64,000 bases of DNA from Macrotrachela quadricornifera (GCA_022393335.1 JAJEKB010020696.1:331384-395383), one strand, 5' to 3'; shown: positions 21,876-34,010, counted from the stretch's first letter. The notes: generated from the letters alone by a model not told the origin. Numbers and translations: made by a program.

Positions 21876-23965
21876 TTCTAAATGAGATACAACAAACAGC
21901 AGTTTTTATCAAAAATATTTTATAAATGAACAACGAGTACAGTCCACCAATGAGGATTGTAACCGAGATGCAACAGGTAGGAGTCGTTATGAAAAACGTT
22001 GTGGGAATGAACAACGAATACAGTCCAACAATGAGGATTGTAATTGAGATACAGCGGGTAGTTGTTATCAAAAACATTGTAACAATGAACAATGGATACA
22101 GTCCAGAAATGAGGATTGTAATTGAAATACAACAGGTAAGAGTTTTTATCAAAAACATTGTAGGAATGCACAATAAATACAACCCAGCAATGAGGATTGT
22201 AAACTGAGATACAATGTGTACGATTTTCTATCAAAAGCATTGTAGGAGTGTACAATGAATGCAATCCAGGAATGAGGACTGCAAATGATGTGTAACGGGT
22301 ATGAGTTGTCATTAAAAACATTGTAGCAATGAACAATAATTACAATCCGGCAATGAGGATTGTAACTGAGATACAACGTGTAGGAGTTGTCATCAAAAAC
22401 ATTGTAATAATGAGCAATGAATACAATCCGGCAATGAGGATTGTAAAATGAGATACAACGGGTATGAGTTTTTATCAAAAAAATTGTAGCAATGAACAAT
22501 GAATACAGTCCAGCAATGAGGATTGTAAAATGATATACAACAGGTGGAGATTGTCATCAAAAACATTGTAGCAATGAACAATGAACGCAATCTAAGAAAG
22601 AAGATTGTAAAATGAAATGCAGCAGGTAGGACTTTTTTATCAAAAACATTGTAGAAATGAACAATGAATACAATCCGACAATGAGGATTGTAAGATGAGA
22701 TACAACGTGTGCGAGTTACTATGAAAAATATTATATGAATGAATAATGAATACAATCCAAGAAAGAGGATTGTAAAATGAGATGCAACAGGTAGGACTTT
22801 TTATCAAAAACATTGTAGAAATAAACAATAAATACAATCCTAGAATGATGGATTGTAAACTGAGATACATCAAATAGGAGTTGTTGTCAAAAACATTGTA
22901 ATAATGAGCAGTGGATACAATCCAGCAATGAGGATTGTAGCTAAGATGAAGGGGGTAGGTGTTATTATCAAAAACATTGTATGAAGGAACAATGAATACA
23001 ATCCAAGAATGAGGATTGTAAAATGAGATACGACGGTTAAGAGTTTTCATCAAAAACATTGTAGCAATGAACAACGAATACAATCCACGAATGAGGATTG
23101 TAATTGATATACAACAGGTAGGAGTCGTCATGAAAAACATTATATGAATGAACAATGAATACAGTCCAGCAATGAGGATTGTAGTTGAGATACAGCGGGT
23201 AGTTGTTATCAAAAACATTGTAGCAATGAACAATGAACGCAATCTAAGAAAGAAGATTGTAAAATGACATGCAGCAGGTGGGGCATTTTATCAAAAACAT
23301 TGTAGGAATGAAGAATAAATACAATCCAAGAATGAGGATTGTAATTGAGATACAACAGGTAGGACTTTTTATCAAAAACATTGTAATAATGAGCAATGAA
23401 TACAATCCACGAATGAGGATTGTAATTAAGATACAACGGGTAGGAGTTTTTATCAAAAACATTGTAGGAATGAACAATGAATACAATCCTAGAATGATGG
23501 ATTGTAACTGAGCTGCAGCGTGTAGGAGTTGTTATCCAAAACATTGTATGAATGAACAATGAATACAGTCCAGTAATGAGAATTGTGATTGAGATGCAAC
23601 GGGTAGTTGTTATCAAAAACATTGTAGCAATGCATAATGAACACAATCTAAGAAAGAAGATTGTAAAATGAAATGCAGCAGGTAGGACTTTTTTTATCAA
23701 AAACATCGTAGGAATGAACAATGAATATAATCCGGCAATGAGGATTGTAAAATGAGATACAACAGGTAGGTGGTATTATTGAAAACATTGTAATAATGAG
23801 CAATGAATACAATCTGGCAATGAGGATTNNNNNNNNNNGAGCAATGAATACAATCTGGCAATGAGGATTGTAAAATGAGATACAACAGGTAGGTGTTATT
23901 ATTGAAAACATTGTAATAATGAGCAATGAATACAATCCAGCAATGAGGATTGTGAATGAAATAGA
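21876..23965. repeat. Minisatellite, about 26 units of about 81 bp
   Basis: Each unit contains CAAAAACATTGTA, then a CAATGAATACAATCC-like block, then AATGAGGATTGTAA and AGATACAACAGGTAGG. TACAATCC and GGATTGTA within a unit are exact reverse complements 8 bases apart, so every unit can form a hairpin. Variant units (TCTAAGAAAGAAGATTG at 22591 and 23243; TAGAATGATGGATTG at 22841 and 23490) repeat at about 650 bp, indicating an eight-unit higher-order period. All ORFs called across the array on both strands are repeat artefacts. Confidence 0.92.
23829..23838. other. Assembly gap (10 N) inside the minisatellite
   Basis: The run of ten N is flanked on both sides by the same 31 bases (beginning GAGCAATGAATACAATCTGG). 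The gap may therefore mark an unjoined overlap or an unresolved number of repeat units. The array length is uncertain. Confidence 0.95.
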
Positions 23966-24435
23966 ATAAGAACGGTGTGGCGTCAAAATTTTTTTCGGAA
24001 TAAAGAATGAGCGCTAGGTTAGGAAGGATTGAAAATGAGATATAATTAGAATTATTTGTTATTAGTACCGTTTATCGATGAAGGTTGAAATGTAGGGTTT
24101 TGTAAGGCGTGTTTGGGATATATTGGTGTATTTGGAAGTTTTAGGAAAGTGTGAGCGCTAAGGAGGTGTGTATTATATGGTAAAATTGCGTTTGTTGATC
24201 AGTGGTAGCCGAGGATGAATTAGGTTTTGCTATAGGTTGGAAAGTGCCAGATCGATGAAGTTTCATTACATATGATAACAGTGAATTTTTTCCTTTGTAA
24301 AATTTCCTGTGTGACAGAGTTGAATTTGGAATGGTGACACATTATTGCATGCAATGGGCTATTTCATTTCATTTTGAATTTAAACCAAAAAAAAGCATTT
24401 AATTTCAAATTGAAATAGGGGACTAAGAGGACTTA
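23966..24435. other. Non-coding interval between minisatellite and mariner
   Basis: G/T-rich, diverged sequence follows the array. No gene or defined repeat is visible. Confidence 0.45.
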
Positions 24436-26139
24436 CTTAGGGTTGACCAAAAGTTCGTAGCCCTATTTTTAAAATTCCATAACATGGTTAATATCGAAAG
24501 TTTTCTTGTGTAAATATGTAGTAAAATTCTTCGTCTACAATAATGCATCGAAAAACTCTATTTTGCATTCAAATTTCAGATTCGTTTATATGAAATCTAT
24601 CATACTTACCACTAGACTCGAGCTCTGCCAACATTAAATTAGGATATAAAACGAAGAAGATATTTTCAGTTTTATTTTATTAAATGTTCAAAATAGCCAC
24701 CATTATTATCAATACAAAGTTGCATCCTTTCTAACAGTTTGTCGAAAGTCTTTTTGAACTCTTTTTCTGGAATATTCTTCATTACTTTGTAAACCTCCTG
24801 AGCTAGCGATTCTTCGTTCGGTTGATCGGTCAAATTGCTCTTGACGTAATCATTTAACCAAAAGTCGCATGGAGCAAGATCCGGTGAATATGGAGGATGT
24901 GATATTATTTCAATACCTTATTCTGTTAAATAGTCAGTAATATCGGAATGAGTATGAGGACTACCATTATCATGAAGCAATCTTATGCACTTTGTGCGCG
25001 ATGATTTTGCTTGCCTTCGTATTTCATTGATAACAGATTCGAGACAATTGTCGATATAATAGTTGTGGTCGATAGTGTTCCCCTTATCAACTTTATGAAT
25101 AAGAACAGGACCACTTGAATTAAAGAAAAAACAAACTAATGCCTTAGGTTCAAACCTATTTCGACGAACAATCGTGCTTGGTGGTTCATTCTCACCAACC
25201 CAGGTAGCATTGCTCGACTTTCGACCAATTTGTCTGTGAAAAATCCATGTCTCATCACCAGTAACAATGTCATCTAATCGCCATGTTCCATTTCGAAATT
25301 TTGTTAAATTCTGACGACAAATTCTAAGTTGTTCTTGCTTTTGTTCATCAGTCAGTTCATGGGCGACCCAGCGTGATGTGACTTTTCTCATCTTTAGGCT
25401 ATCATGAATAATTCGTTCAATTGTACCATAGGAGAGAGAAGTCTCAGCCATAATATCATTATACGTCGAATGTCGATCATCTTCGATAACTTGTCGAACA
25501 CGTTCAATGTTTTCATCCGTAAACATAGAAACTGGACGACCTGATCGAGGATCGTCATCGATATCCTCTCTTCCATCACGAAAGCGTTTTGCCCACTTTT
25601 TGACTGTTGCATACGCTGGAGCTCCGGACCTCAATGCGTCTGTAAGTTCTTCGCAAATTGTTTTTACATTTATTCCCAAAGTAGTTCGAATTTTAATGTA
25701 GTATCGATTAAATTCATCATCCATGTCAAAAGACTTCGGAAGAGCTTATCTGTTCACACGAGAAAATAACTGTAATGGTGATGAGAGGTCTCTCGAATAA
25801 TATATCTACTGTCGAAATATGTCACGTGTTGTGATATACGTAAAAGAATTCTTATATCGTAATAGATATTGGAAAGGTCAAGGTCAATATCAAGTTCATC
25901 GAATACGGAGAACAGAAAAAAACGTAGAATGGCGAAATGAGAGAGAATGAATTATCCCATAATTAAAAGAAATGAAACAATACACATATATATGTGATAG
26001 ATTCAAACCCAAGACAGATTTGTTCGATGCATTATTGTAGACGAGGCATTTTACTATGTATTTATACAAAAAAAATTTCGGTATGAACTATCTCATAAAA
26101 TTTTAAAAACAGGGCTACGAACTTTTGGTCAACCCTAAG
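24436..26139 (-). mobile_element. mariner element, near-complete
   Basis: Terminal inverted repeats of 41 bp with one mismatch start CTTAGGGTTGACCAAAAGTT. Both ends are flanked by TA (24434-24435 and 26140-26141), the mariner target duplication. Inverted similarity continues, with interruptions, to about 125 bp from each end (CGTCTACAATAATGCATCGA is shared). The element encodes one transposase on the minus strand. At 1704 bp it is longer than the usual ~1.3 kb mariner because of its long terminal regions. Confidence 0.93.
24672..25724 (-). pseudogene. mariner transposase (D,D34D) with one in-frame stop
   Basis: From ATG 25724 the frame runs 268 codons, meets TAA at 24918-24920, then continues in the same frame for 81 codons to a stop at 24672-24674. 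The total of about 350 positions matches mariner transposases. The N-terminus has the helix-turn-helix DNA-binding region (GAPAYATVKKWAKRF). The catalytic triad is recognisable: VTGDETW, LLHDNGSPH, and (after the stop) YSPDLAPCDFW. Counting the stop as one residue, 34 residues separate the second and third Asp, so no indel has occurred. Translation as it stands lacks the third Asp and would be inactive unless the stop were suppressed. It is otherwise remarkably intact, implying recent activity. Confidence 0.93.
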
Positions 26140-26207
26140 TAGAATGAGAGTGAGATGACTGAGGGGACTCAGAATGAGCGTGAGAGGACTGAGGGGACTC
26201 AGAGGAG

Positions 26208-26472
26208 TAATCAGCTGTGTTCAAATTTCGGAAAAAGGAAACTACGGAAATTTCAAAAATTTCGGAAATTTTGGAAGCGCTTCTTCTGAAAGCGTCATTA
26301 CTTCGAAAAATTTGGTAATTTCTAAAATTTCGATACTTTACACTTTCCGTAATTACTGAAATTTTCAAAACTTCTTTAGCCTTCCACATTTTCAAAAATA
26401 GTTTTCTGTGAGTTTACGTGTTCTTCGAAATCTCCGTAATTTCCTTTTTCGGAAAGCTGAACATAGCTCGGA
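26208..26472. mobile_element. Small foldback MITE
   Basis: AGCTGTGTTCAAATTTCGGA at the left is mirrored at the right (TTTTTCGGAAAGCTGAACATAGCTC). The interior repeats ACGGAAATTTC-like words in both orientations. The boundaries are approximate and the overlapping ORFs on both strands are shadows. Confidence 0.6.
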
Positions 26473-26564
26473 CTAGAGTGTGAGAGTGAACGTCTGATGG
26501 AGGGTGACGATACTAAGGATATAGGGCGACTAAGAGATCCTTAATTCTCTTAGTCCCCCTCTCA

Positions 26565-27338
26565 TAGGGATGCACCAATTCCTACACTATGCTTTTAAAA
26601 ATAACATTCTTTTGCTACAAAGAATTGCATTATATACGAATTTTTTATATTCGTTTTGACCAATTTTTCATGCTCTATCTGAATCTGGTGTCAAAATCCA
26701 TCCAATATAAAATAAATCTATCGGACTCGGTGTGGAACCGGTCAAAAAGTGAAAATTTAAAGATTTTTTCGACCGGTTCCAACCGGTTCCAATTGAATTA
26801 CAGATTTATCTTTCGCATTAGAATATTCCTGCGGAAAGATTTGAAAAGAGCGTTCAAAACTGAACAGAAATTAATACGAAAAAACTACCAGAGTCTGTCA
26901 AGTGTCGATCCTGAGCAAATATTTTTGCACTCAGAGAAAAACCAATTCCAACCGATTCCTTGAATTTCTTAGAACCATTTTTAATACGGATAAAACCTAG
27001 AGTTATGAGACTCTGATAGATTTTTCGTATTATTTCTGTTCAGTTTTGAACGCTCTTTTCAAATCTTTCCGCAGGAATATTCTAATGCGAAAGATAAATC
27101 TGTAATTCAACTGGAACCGGTTGGAACCGGTCGAAAAAATCTTTAAATTTTCACTTTTTGACCGGTTCCACACCGAGTCCGATAGGTTTATTTTATATTG
27201 GATGGATTTTGACACCAGATTCAGATAGAGCATAAAAAATTGGTCAAAACGAATATAAAAAATTCGTATATAATGCAATTCTTTGTGGCAAAAGAATGTC
27301 ATTTTTAAAAGCATAGTGTAGGAATTGGTGCATTCTTA
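26565..27338. mobile_element. hAT-type foldback MITE with perfect 8-bp target duplication
   Basis: The ends TAGGGATGCACCAATTCC and, inverted, TAAGAATGCACCAATTCC are of the hAT type. CCCTCTCA flanks both sides exactly (26557-26564 and 27339-27346). Arms of about 315 bp are nearly identical (26565-26885 and 27017-27338) with about 130 bp between. The two matching ORFs on opposite strands are the same arm read twice and are not genes. The word ACCGGTTCC recurs inside each arm. Confidence 0.9.
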
Positions 27339-27918
27339 CCCTCTCATCGTCAAGATATATATATAACTATACATGTATTGTTTTCACATAAATATACTGA
27401 ATTCTAGAATGAAGAGTAGTTGTTTTAAAGAGTGTAAGAGTTAATTCGATAGGTAAATGATGGTGCAGACTTATTTTATTAAACTGGATTCTACATATTG
27501 ATATGTAAGATGGATGACTTCTATTGGAAATGTGCATTTATTTGTTAGTCCCCTTATTCCCCTATCTTGATAAAAATGGAAGGTTGTTTTTTTCTTTAAA
27601 ATTCAATTTGAATTAAAAAAAACCATAGAGTCCGTTATTGTGACATATTATGTCTCAAAACGTGCTTGCGAAAGTAATTGTGTGGAATTACTCATCTGTG
27701 AGAGCCACTTTTTTGGATTGTACTTTGTATGATTGGCATTATTTCATGGTTTGATTGACATAGATGAAATTAACTTTAGGTAGGTGGAGTAGAAATAGTG
27801 CAAAGTAGTTAATTTATGTTTCAAAAATTGTACTTATACTTCATTTTAGAAGTGCAGAGTTCTTTTCTGTAAGTGGAATTACAACGATTTGTACTTATAT
27901 GCTAGTACTTTCACGTCT

Positions 27919-30900
27919 TGAGTAGATTCATCCGGATCGCTTCAGCTTTTGGGAATAGTCATTTTTAACGGTTTTTTAGCGCGTTTTTTAGAAAATAGAT
28001 CAAAAATAGATATGGGATACTTTTCAGGCTTAATGAATACTAAAATATTCAAGGAGTATGATATTCTATAGGAACGTCTGCACATGATATATGAGAACAC
28101 AGTGAGTCTGAACAATTATTTTCAATGCAGATAAAAAAGAATAGGATATCATAGATTCGCACTCGTTACCATCTGAAAAGACAAAAATGAATCGATTTTT
28201 TCTTTGCGGTTGCGTTTAAGAGTGAAATTCGACTCGATTTTATGTGTTGAGTTGGTTGCAAATGCGAATTTCAATCACTTTGTTCTCCCTATATCGTGTA
28301 ATGACTTATTCAGTAGAGAACAAGGTTTTGCATTTAAATATCATTAGTTACATAAATCATCGAATAAACTCTGTTTTAAATGAATAAATAATTCACTCAG
28401 AAGAGACTGCTGTTCGATAGAATCCATGCGAACCAGGCTTGGCGAAAAAATCGTCTGAGTTTGTTCGGTGCCTGTTACCTCTACATAGTATAGATAAACA
28501 GAAGCATCTGTTTTACCAGTAGCCATGGCCGTTTCCAATTGATGCTTTTTAGAAAACTCATAAAAGTCCTTAGGATTAGCGAGAAGAATATTTTTTTGAA
28601 AGAGTTGCACGGTGTGCTGCTGACTTCAAAAAAGTACCAACACCATCACCTGCTCAATTGTCGTGTCCAGTAGCAGAGAAGGTCGAACATGCATCCAAAC
28701 CAAAATTCATTTTATGATAAACCAAGTTGAGTATAGAAGCGTTATTTTTAAAGTGACCGGTGCCATCACTAAAAAGAAACCAGCAAAGCTAGTTAGTTTT
28801 GCCATCAGATAGCTGACTGTATCTTTCTGATTTTACTGTCATGATACGCGAATAAATAACCCGTGTTGATAGTTTCAAACTGACAACAGATTTATAGAAA
28901 CATTGCTTGCCTTACATAATTGATCTTGGCGACAAATGGACAATAATTCTTTGAGCCCAATACACGAAGAGAGTGGTGTATTCCATATAATCGCTGACGG
29001 TCGCTAAATCTCGATGCTCGTTTCCAATTATTAAAAGGACTGTTAACAGAGTGGTCCGATTCTATGAGAAAAGTCGCGTTACACTTCGCGTTCACGAATG
29101 AGGATATAATTCATGGAAACATCGATCCTTGAAACCACGAAAGATCGCTCTGACAATTATATTCAAAGATAGACAATAGGTTCCTTTTGCTGGCGATTTG
29201 CAGTAAGTATGAAGAAGGTAGTGAGGCCAACGTTCTTCTATTTTTTATAAGAAGAGAATCGACAGAGCCTGTAATTCTATGAAGATCAAACTTATTATTT
29301 GTTTTCTTTCTGAGAGACCATGAACATTCGTCATTAAGATCGAATTTGGCATCCTAGATGGGGTAAGTTCGAAGATGTGTTGTTAATGGACATTGTTCAC
29401 ATTTACCAATATAGCAACCGTCTATCTCAATCGGACATACCATGCGACTAATAAGATCTTTCATGTTGAATTTTTCATGTGGTACTTTTGAACATTTGCT
29501 CGATGATCGTTGATAGTCAAAATTCCAAACTTATAATAGAATTCAGGCAGGAATTACATGTCAGGTCTTAAGACAGCTATACGCATTTGTAACAAAAGAT
29601 TCATGTTCTCGTGGTATATACATGTGCGCCTATCGTGAGATGAACTGATCTTTATCACACGAGGCCGGAGTGAATGAAAAATTAACCGGAAGACGAGATC
29701 AGAAAAGCGCTTCTCAAACGTTTGAAACGAATCGCCACTGGCTTTTTTATTGATTTGGAGTGTATCCTTTGAGCTCGCTGACACGCGAATGATTCCATCT
29801 TCACGATACAATTGGGCAACATTTTTAATGACGTCTTTGGAAAGAGAAACATTACCTCGAACTACAACAGCTCGATGTGCTTGGTATTTTGTCCACCCGA
29901 ACCTGATAAAAAAACCTTTCATGTAGTTTTGTAGCGCAAACCACAATCGGATTCACATTAGTAGCTAGGAAATTCAATTCTATGCGTCACCTTTGAATCT
30001 TTGCCCGACCACATTTCTTTGGTGCGATTGTCATGAGTCGAACTTGTTTAGTCTCATCACTTTTATTAAATAGGTTTTGTAGTGCAGTAAGAAGTCAATT
30101 AGATTGGTCAACACCAAGTTCATATGGACTCAATGTTTTCGAACTGCAGAATTTTCTTTTGAGCATATCGCATAATTAATGTAAAATTCTGTAGATTGTA
30201 TCGATCTGACGACGAGTTGGATGAGTAGCTGATCTTTGAAGAAAAGTTTATTGATATGTTATAGCATGGAAAAAACTCACTTATCATGGATTGGAATGAT
30301 GTTTAGACTTCGAAATATAGTTCACAATTTTTCCATAGCTTCTCCCTGCTGAAAAGTAAACTCGTAAAGACCACTGCTACCACTATCATCATACTCTTTT
30401 TTTCTTTCGTCATCATTGGAACTATAATTCTCTTTCACTTCTAGAAAATCATTTTCTTTCATGTTTCTCGTCTCAAACATGTAATATCTGAAGCACAACA
30501 TACTAATTTTTCTGTCGATCAGATCGTATTGATCGCACATATATTTCGAGAGTTCCAACGAAACTCGACGGTATCCCACAGGTGTACGAGGAGACTTGTT
30601 ATGTCGCGTTGGATGTTGCTAAGAACTCATTCTCGGCATTTATAGTTAATCAATGTCTTAATGGTATCGGAAAAAGAAAACCGAAGTCAGATGTATTCTG
30701 TATGTATGAGTCAGTCACTGTACAATGCAATTCGTTGTTTATCTGTACAAATAAATGACATTCTTCTTCACTAATAGATAGCGTTATGTGCTTAGAATGT
30801 ATCTAGATACGCGTTTTCTGATCATCGATCTATATGGCTCTTAGTGAACATGCAATTTCCTTTCCCGATGCATATAGCAATTACTTCAGTCAGTTAGTCA

Positions 30901-31401
30901 GTTTATATGCTAAATCATCCATTTTAATTCAAAAACTTGACAGTCAAAAAGAGAGTCAGCACGTTAATATTACCGAACGCAGGAAATTTGTTAATATTGG
31001 AGTATATCAATTCGGAAAACATTGAACTCCATACTTACGTAGCGGAAGAGAGATTTTCTTAGTGAGAAACAAGAAGATCGAGTCAACTCTCACTTTTCAA
31101 CGTCACCACAAAGAAATTATCGATTCATTTTTGTCTTTTCAGATGGTAACGAGTGCGAATTTATGATATCCTATTCTTTTTTATCTGCATTGAAAATAAT
31201 TTTTCAGACTCACTGTATTCTCATATATCATGTACAGACGTTCCTATAGAATATCAAACTTCTCAACTATTTTAGTATTCATTAGGCCTGAAAAGTATTC
31301 CATACCTATTTTTGATCTATTTTCTGAATAACGCACTAAAAAAGAAACCGTTAAAAAAAATTTTTTCCAAGAAGCTGATGCGAATCCCGTGGATTCACTC
31401 A
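27919..31401 (-). mobile_element. 3.5-kb DNA transposon with ~320-bp terminal inverted repeats
   Basis: Arm 27919-28238 is mirrored by 31076-31401 with scattered differences; landmarks include ACGTTCCTATAGAATATCA, AGATGGTAACGAGTGCGAAT and GAAAATAGATCAAAAATAG. Between the arms is a broken minus-strand transposase. Boundaries are accurate to a few bases only, and no target duplication is certain. It interrupts an hAT pseudogene. Long arms are found in several superfamilies (Mutator-like and others), and I do not assign one. Confidence 0.75.
28344..30620 (-). pseudogene. Transposase of an unnamed invertebrate repeat family, broken
   Basis: Minus-strand pieces occur in order. SPRTPVGYRRVSLELSKYMC...MLCFRYY near 30600-30470 is a Cys-containing N-terminal domain. 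The 29946-29554 segment has AHRAVVVRGNVSLSKDV, VAQLYREDGIIRVS, FHSLRPRVIKI and a C-x-YHENMNLLL motif. A Cys-rich stretch (GCYIGKCEQCP) lies near 29420. Finally FSATGHDN-stop-AGDGVGTFLKSAAHRATL occurs near 28690-28600, continuing into NPKDFYEFSKK (28610-28344). The motifs LRP..., YH-N, C-x2-CP and DGVGGT-KR recall a repetitive protein family I remember from invertebrate genomes but cannot name. A TGA inside the DGVG block and other stops make it inactive. Confidence 0.55.
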
Positions 31402-31955
31402 GTGTTAGTCAATAATAAATATGTCGAAAATCATTATTCAGTTGAAAAAGATTTATTGGATAATATTTGAAACTTACTTATACCATATCAAGAAGTAATC
31501 GATACACTTAGTATAGATCAGTAACCAAGTCTTCATCGTGTAATTTCATTGCATCAATGTTTAATAAAAAATGTCTAGTAGAAGATGAAGATTCAGTTGA
31601 GACAGTCCAACTGAAAGTTTTTCTTTGTTAAGAAAACAAGTCAAATCAGGTGTTTTTCAGGTAATCTCCGAAAATTTATATTATGCTTAACATGTGTTTT
31701 TCTTTTATGTGTATTTTTGTTCCTAAAATTTTAGAACATTGAATGAAAGATGCTTAGACTATTAAAAAGATGAACATCGATTCGCAATAATTTTGTATCC
31801 TTAATTAAAAATTTTTGAATGTTGCCCTGATGAAAAAGAAAAATCTATTGATATATTAAATATGAATCTTGAGAAGCATCAGCCAAACGTTTCTTCATCA
31901 ACTGCAACACTTCTCGATTCACAAGCTGTTCCATTACTACCTGCAAAGAATTTAA

Positions 31956-32243
31956 CAGAGATGTCCATCACGATTGAAAATCTGTTGCTATTGCGCCGCA
32001 ACAATAATGAAAGAAAGTCACCTGCGCCGCTCCCGAGATGAAATTTTTTAAAATCTTTGAATTTTCAAGGCTTTGACCGGTTTAAACTAGAGTTGATCAT
32101 GACAATCGATCAGATTCGTCAAGTCTTATCGTGCAGCATCCATCAACATTGAGATTATATGTAAATTCCTGAGTTTTGGAAATTTGTTTTATAGAAAAGC
32201 TACCGCCACGGCGGTAGCGGTAGCGCCGCAATGAACATCTCTG
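31956..32243. mobile_element. hAT-type MITE inserted in hAT pseudogene
   Basis: The termini CAGAGATGTCCATCAC and (inverted) CAGAGATGTTCATTGC are flanked by GAATTTAA (31948-31955) and AAATTTAA (32244-32251), an 8-bp duplication with one difference. The centre includes the palindrome GCTACCGCCGTGGCGGTAGC (read as complement). The insertion lies within the transposase pseudogene, in line with its reading order. Confidence 0.8.
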
Positions 32244-32581
32244 AAATTTAACAATGAAAAAGAGAAATCCTTTGGTTCAATGTTTCGATTGACGTGTTCA
32301 TGTAGTATCTGTTCCAAAAAATTTTTATAAAGAAATTGATAAATATTTAGTTTCTGAAATAGATGACAGTAATTGTAATGATGAAAATCTCGATGATTTT
32401 GGTGTATTATTATTTTGAAAAAACATATTTATTTTCAGGATTATCATCGATAGCTAAACGTATATATGAGATACTAGCGTCTAATACAATCATTCAACGA
32501 CTATTATCATCGTCAAAAAATGCTATTATTGAAAAAAGAACAAGTTCAGATTTCAAAAAATCAATCAAATGTGATTTTTAA

Positions 32582-34010
32582 AAAAGAAATCTCATTACCT
32601 TGAAACAACTTACTAAGGTTAAAAGTAGAAAAAGAATTGTTTCAATGTCATCCACAACTACAGTATGATCTAAAGACTCTACCTGTACAAATTCTAAACA
32701 ACGACGACTTGATATTGAAGATGGTTTCTGTAACTGTGATAATTTAGATATGTTCTTAGTACTAGATTTTTTTGATGCTAGTATTTCCTATGATTATGTA
32801 TGATAATTTTCTTTGCTGTATTTTAAATACATATGTTTTTGATAGTTAATATGTAAAGATTAAAACTGATGATATGTGGAATTGAGAAAAAGAACTGACA
32901 ATTTTATGGGTAACATTTCGATCTTGTCAGTAGAAAAAAGAATTTTGATTCGGACTCAGGAATTTGGTGTTGCTGATTTGTTTTTGAACGAATTATTACA
33001 TAAATTATTATGGTTCGGTATTGTCCGAATATTCTCCACTATTTCTTATCGCTTGACTTTAAATTCAAGATTTTTCGTTACATAAGAGTATTTAAAATAT
33101 TGTATGTTATCTACCTATATAGGTCTTATAGTCCATGAAGAATAAAAATTAGTACATTTTTTTTAGTGTATGGCAGTCGATTTTTTCCACTATATCTGTG
33201 ACCATTCTCTCAAAGTTAAAATGTTCAGATTGAATTGTTGATATTTTGCGTCACTTTTGATTCTCTATAAAAAATTTCGGAAGGCTACTCGATGCACTTT
33301 CAAAAGACTTTCATTGATAAAAATTTTTATCTCGAAAAAAACTAGGACTTCATCTTCGGCACCATAGCACAAACAATTGTCTGTGAACAAGAAAAATGTT
33401 TTTGACTGTCTTCATATCACTGTAAAAAACCAATGTAAAATAACAAATCCTTCAAAAAGGTTTGTTAATTTCATAAATCCTTTCATCTGTTCTATGAAAG
33501 ATTATTAGCTTTTCGTATATCCTTTTAAATCATAAACCTTGGAAAGGATATTTTATAGTTTGCACTTTCATAACCCCTTAAGGATTTATTAACTTCATAA
33601 ATCCTTTAGAAAAAGATTTTTCACACTAGACTTTCTTCTAAAAATGCATTAAAAGGTTGTATGAATTGAGCCAAAGTGAACGTCAACCGAACTGAAGACC
33701 ATATTCGCATTTTACCAATTTTTCTATGTGATTCGATACGATCCATCGACGGACTAAAGCCGAATATATATATGCTATATTCACAAAGAATTATGTTTTC
33801 AATTTCAAAGCTCGAAGAAACGCAGAAAATTCATGCTATGAAAAAATTGACAATTTTAGAGAAAACCCTTTACAGATGTCTTGCAAAAATGTGCTAATCG
33901 GTGTAAAAATGAAAAGTCATTTGATGAAGAAATTTTTGAAATAAACAATAACTGGACTTAAATATCAAATTACCGAATATGCACGGGCAAAATCTCAAGA
34001 AATTACGCTA
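32582..34010. other. Non-coding interval
   Basis: The tail of the hAT remnant may reach about 32840. After that only chance ORFs are present. At 33430-33610 the phrase ATAAATCCTTT recurs with AAAGGATTTATxAACTTCATAA-like words, a small imperfect repeat. Confidence 0.4.

Larger units (their letters stand above)
27860..32581 (+). pseudogene. hAT transposase remnant split by two insertions
   Basis: Plus-strand pieces of one hAT gene lie on both sides of the long-TIR transposon. Left of it (27860-27919) is a block resembling W-N-S-T-Y-x-M-L-x-R-L-E (TICTYMLVLSRLE). Right of it (31402-31955) come LLIPYQEVIDTLSID, SLHRVISLHQCLIK, and an HRFAI...DEKEKS block. After the MITE at 31956-32243 follow EIDKYLVSEIDD, and a C-terminal LSSIAKRIYEILASN...IIEKRTSS block, equivalent to the hAT 'LS-lAk-il-i-aSs' dimerisation motif. 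Stops and frameshifts are present. The left part is the weaker assignment. Confidence 0.6.

Noticed and set aside
21876..23965. Possible CRISPR-like array
   Set aside because: There are no unique spacers: the full unit repeats. The host is eukaryotic.
21823..23986. Many ORFs of 80-200 codons on both strands with Ile/Cys/Tyr/Phe-rich repeats
   Set aside because: They are translations of the 81-bp minisatellite in several frames; the unit length and frequent variants explain the open frames.
26589..27314. Two ORFs with the same protein on opposite strands
   Set aside because: They are the two arms of a foldback MITE read in mirror image; there is no family motif or splice context.
6787..32581. 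The hAT fragment at 6787 and the hAT remnant at 27860-32581 as halves of one element
   Set aside because: They lie 20 kb apart with genes and independent repeats between them; separate decayed copies are simpler.
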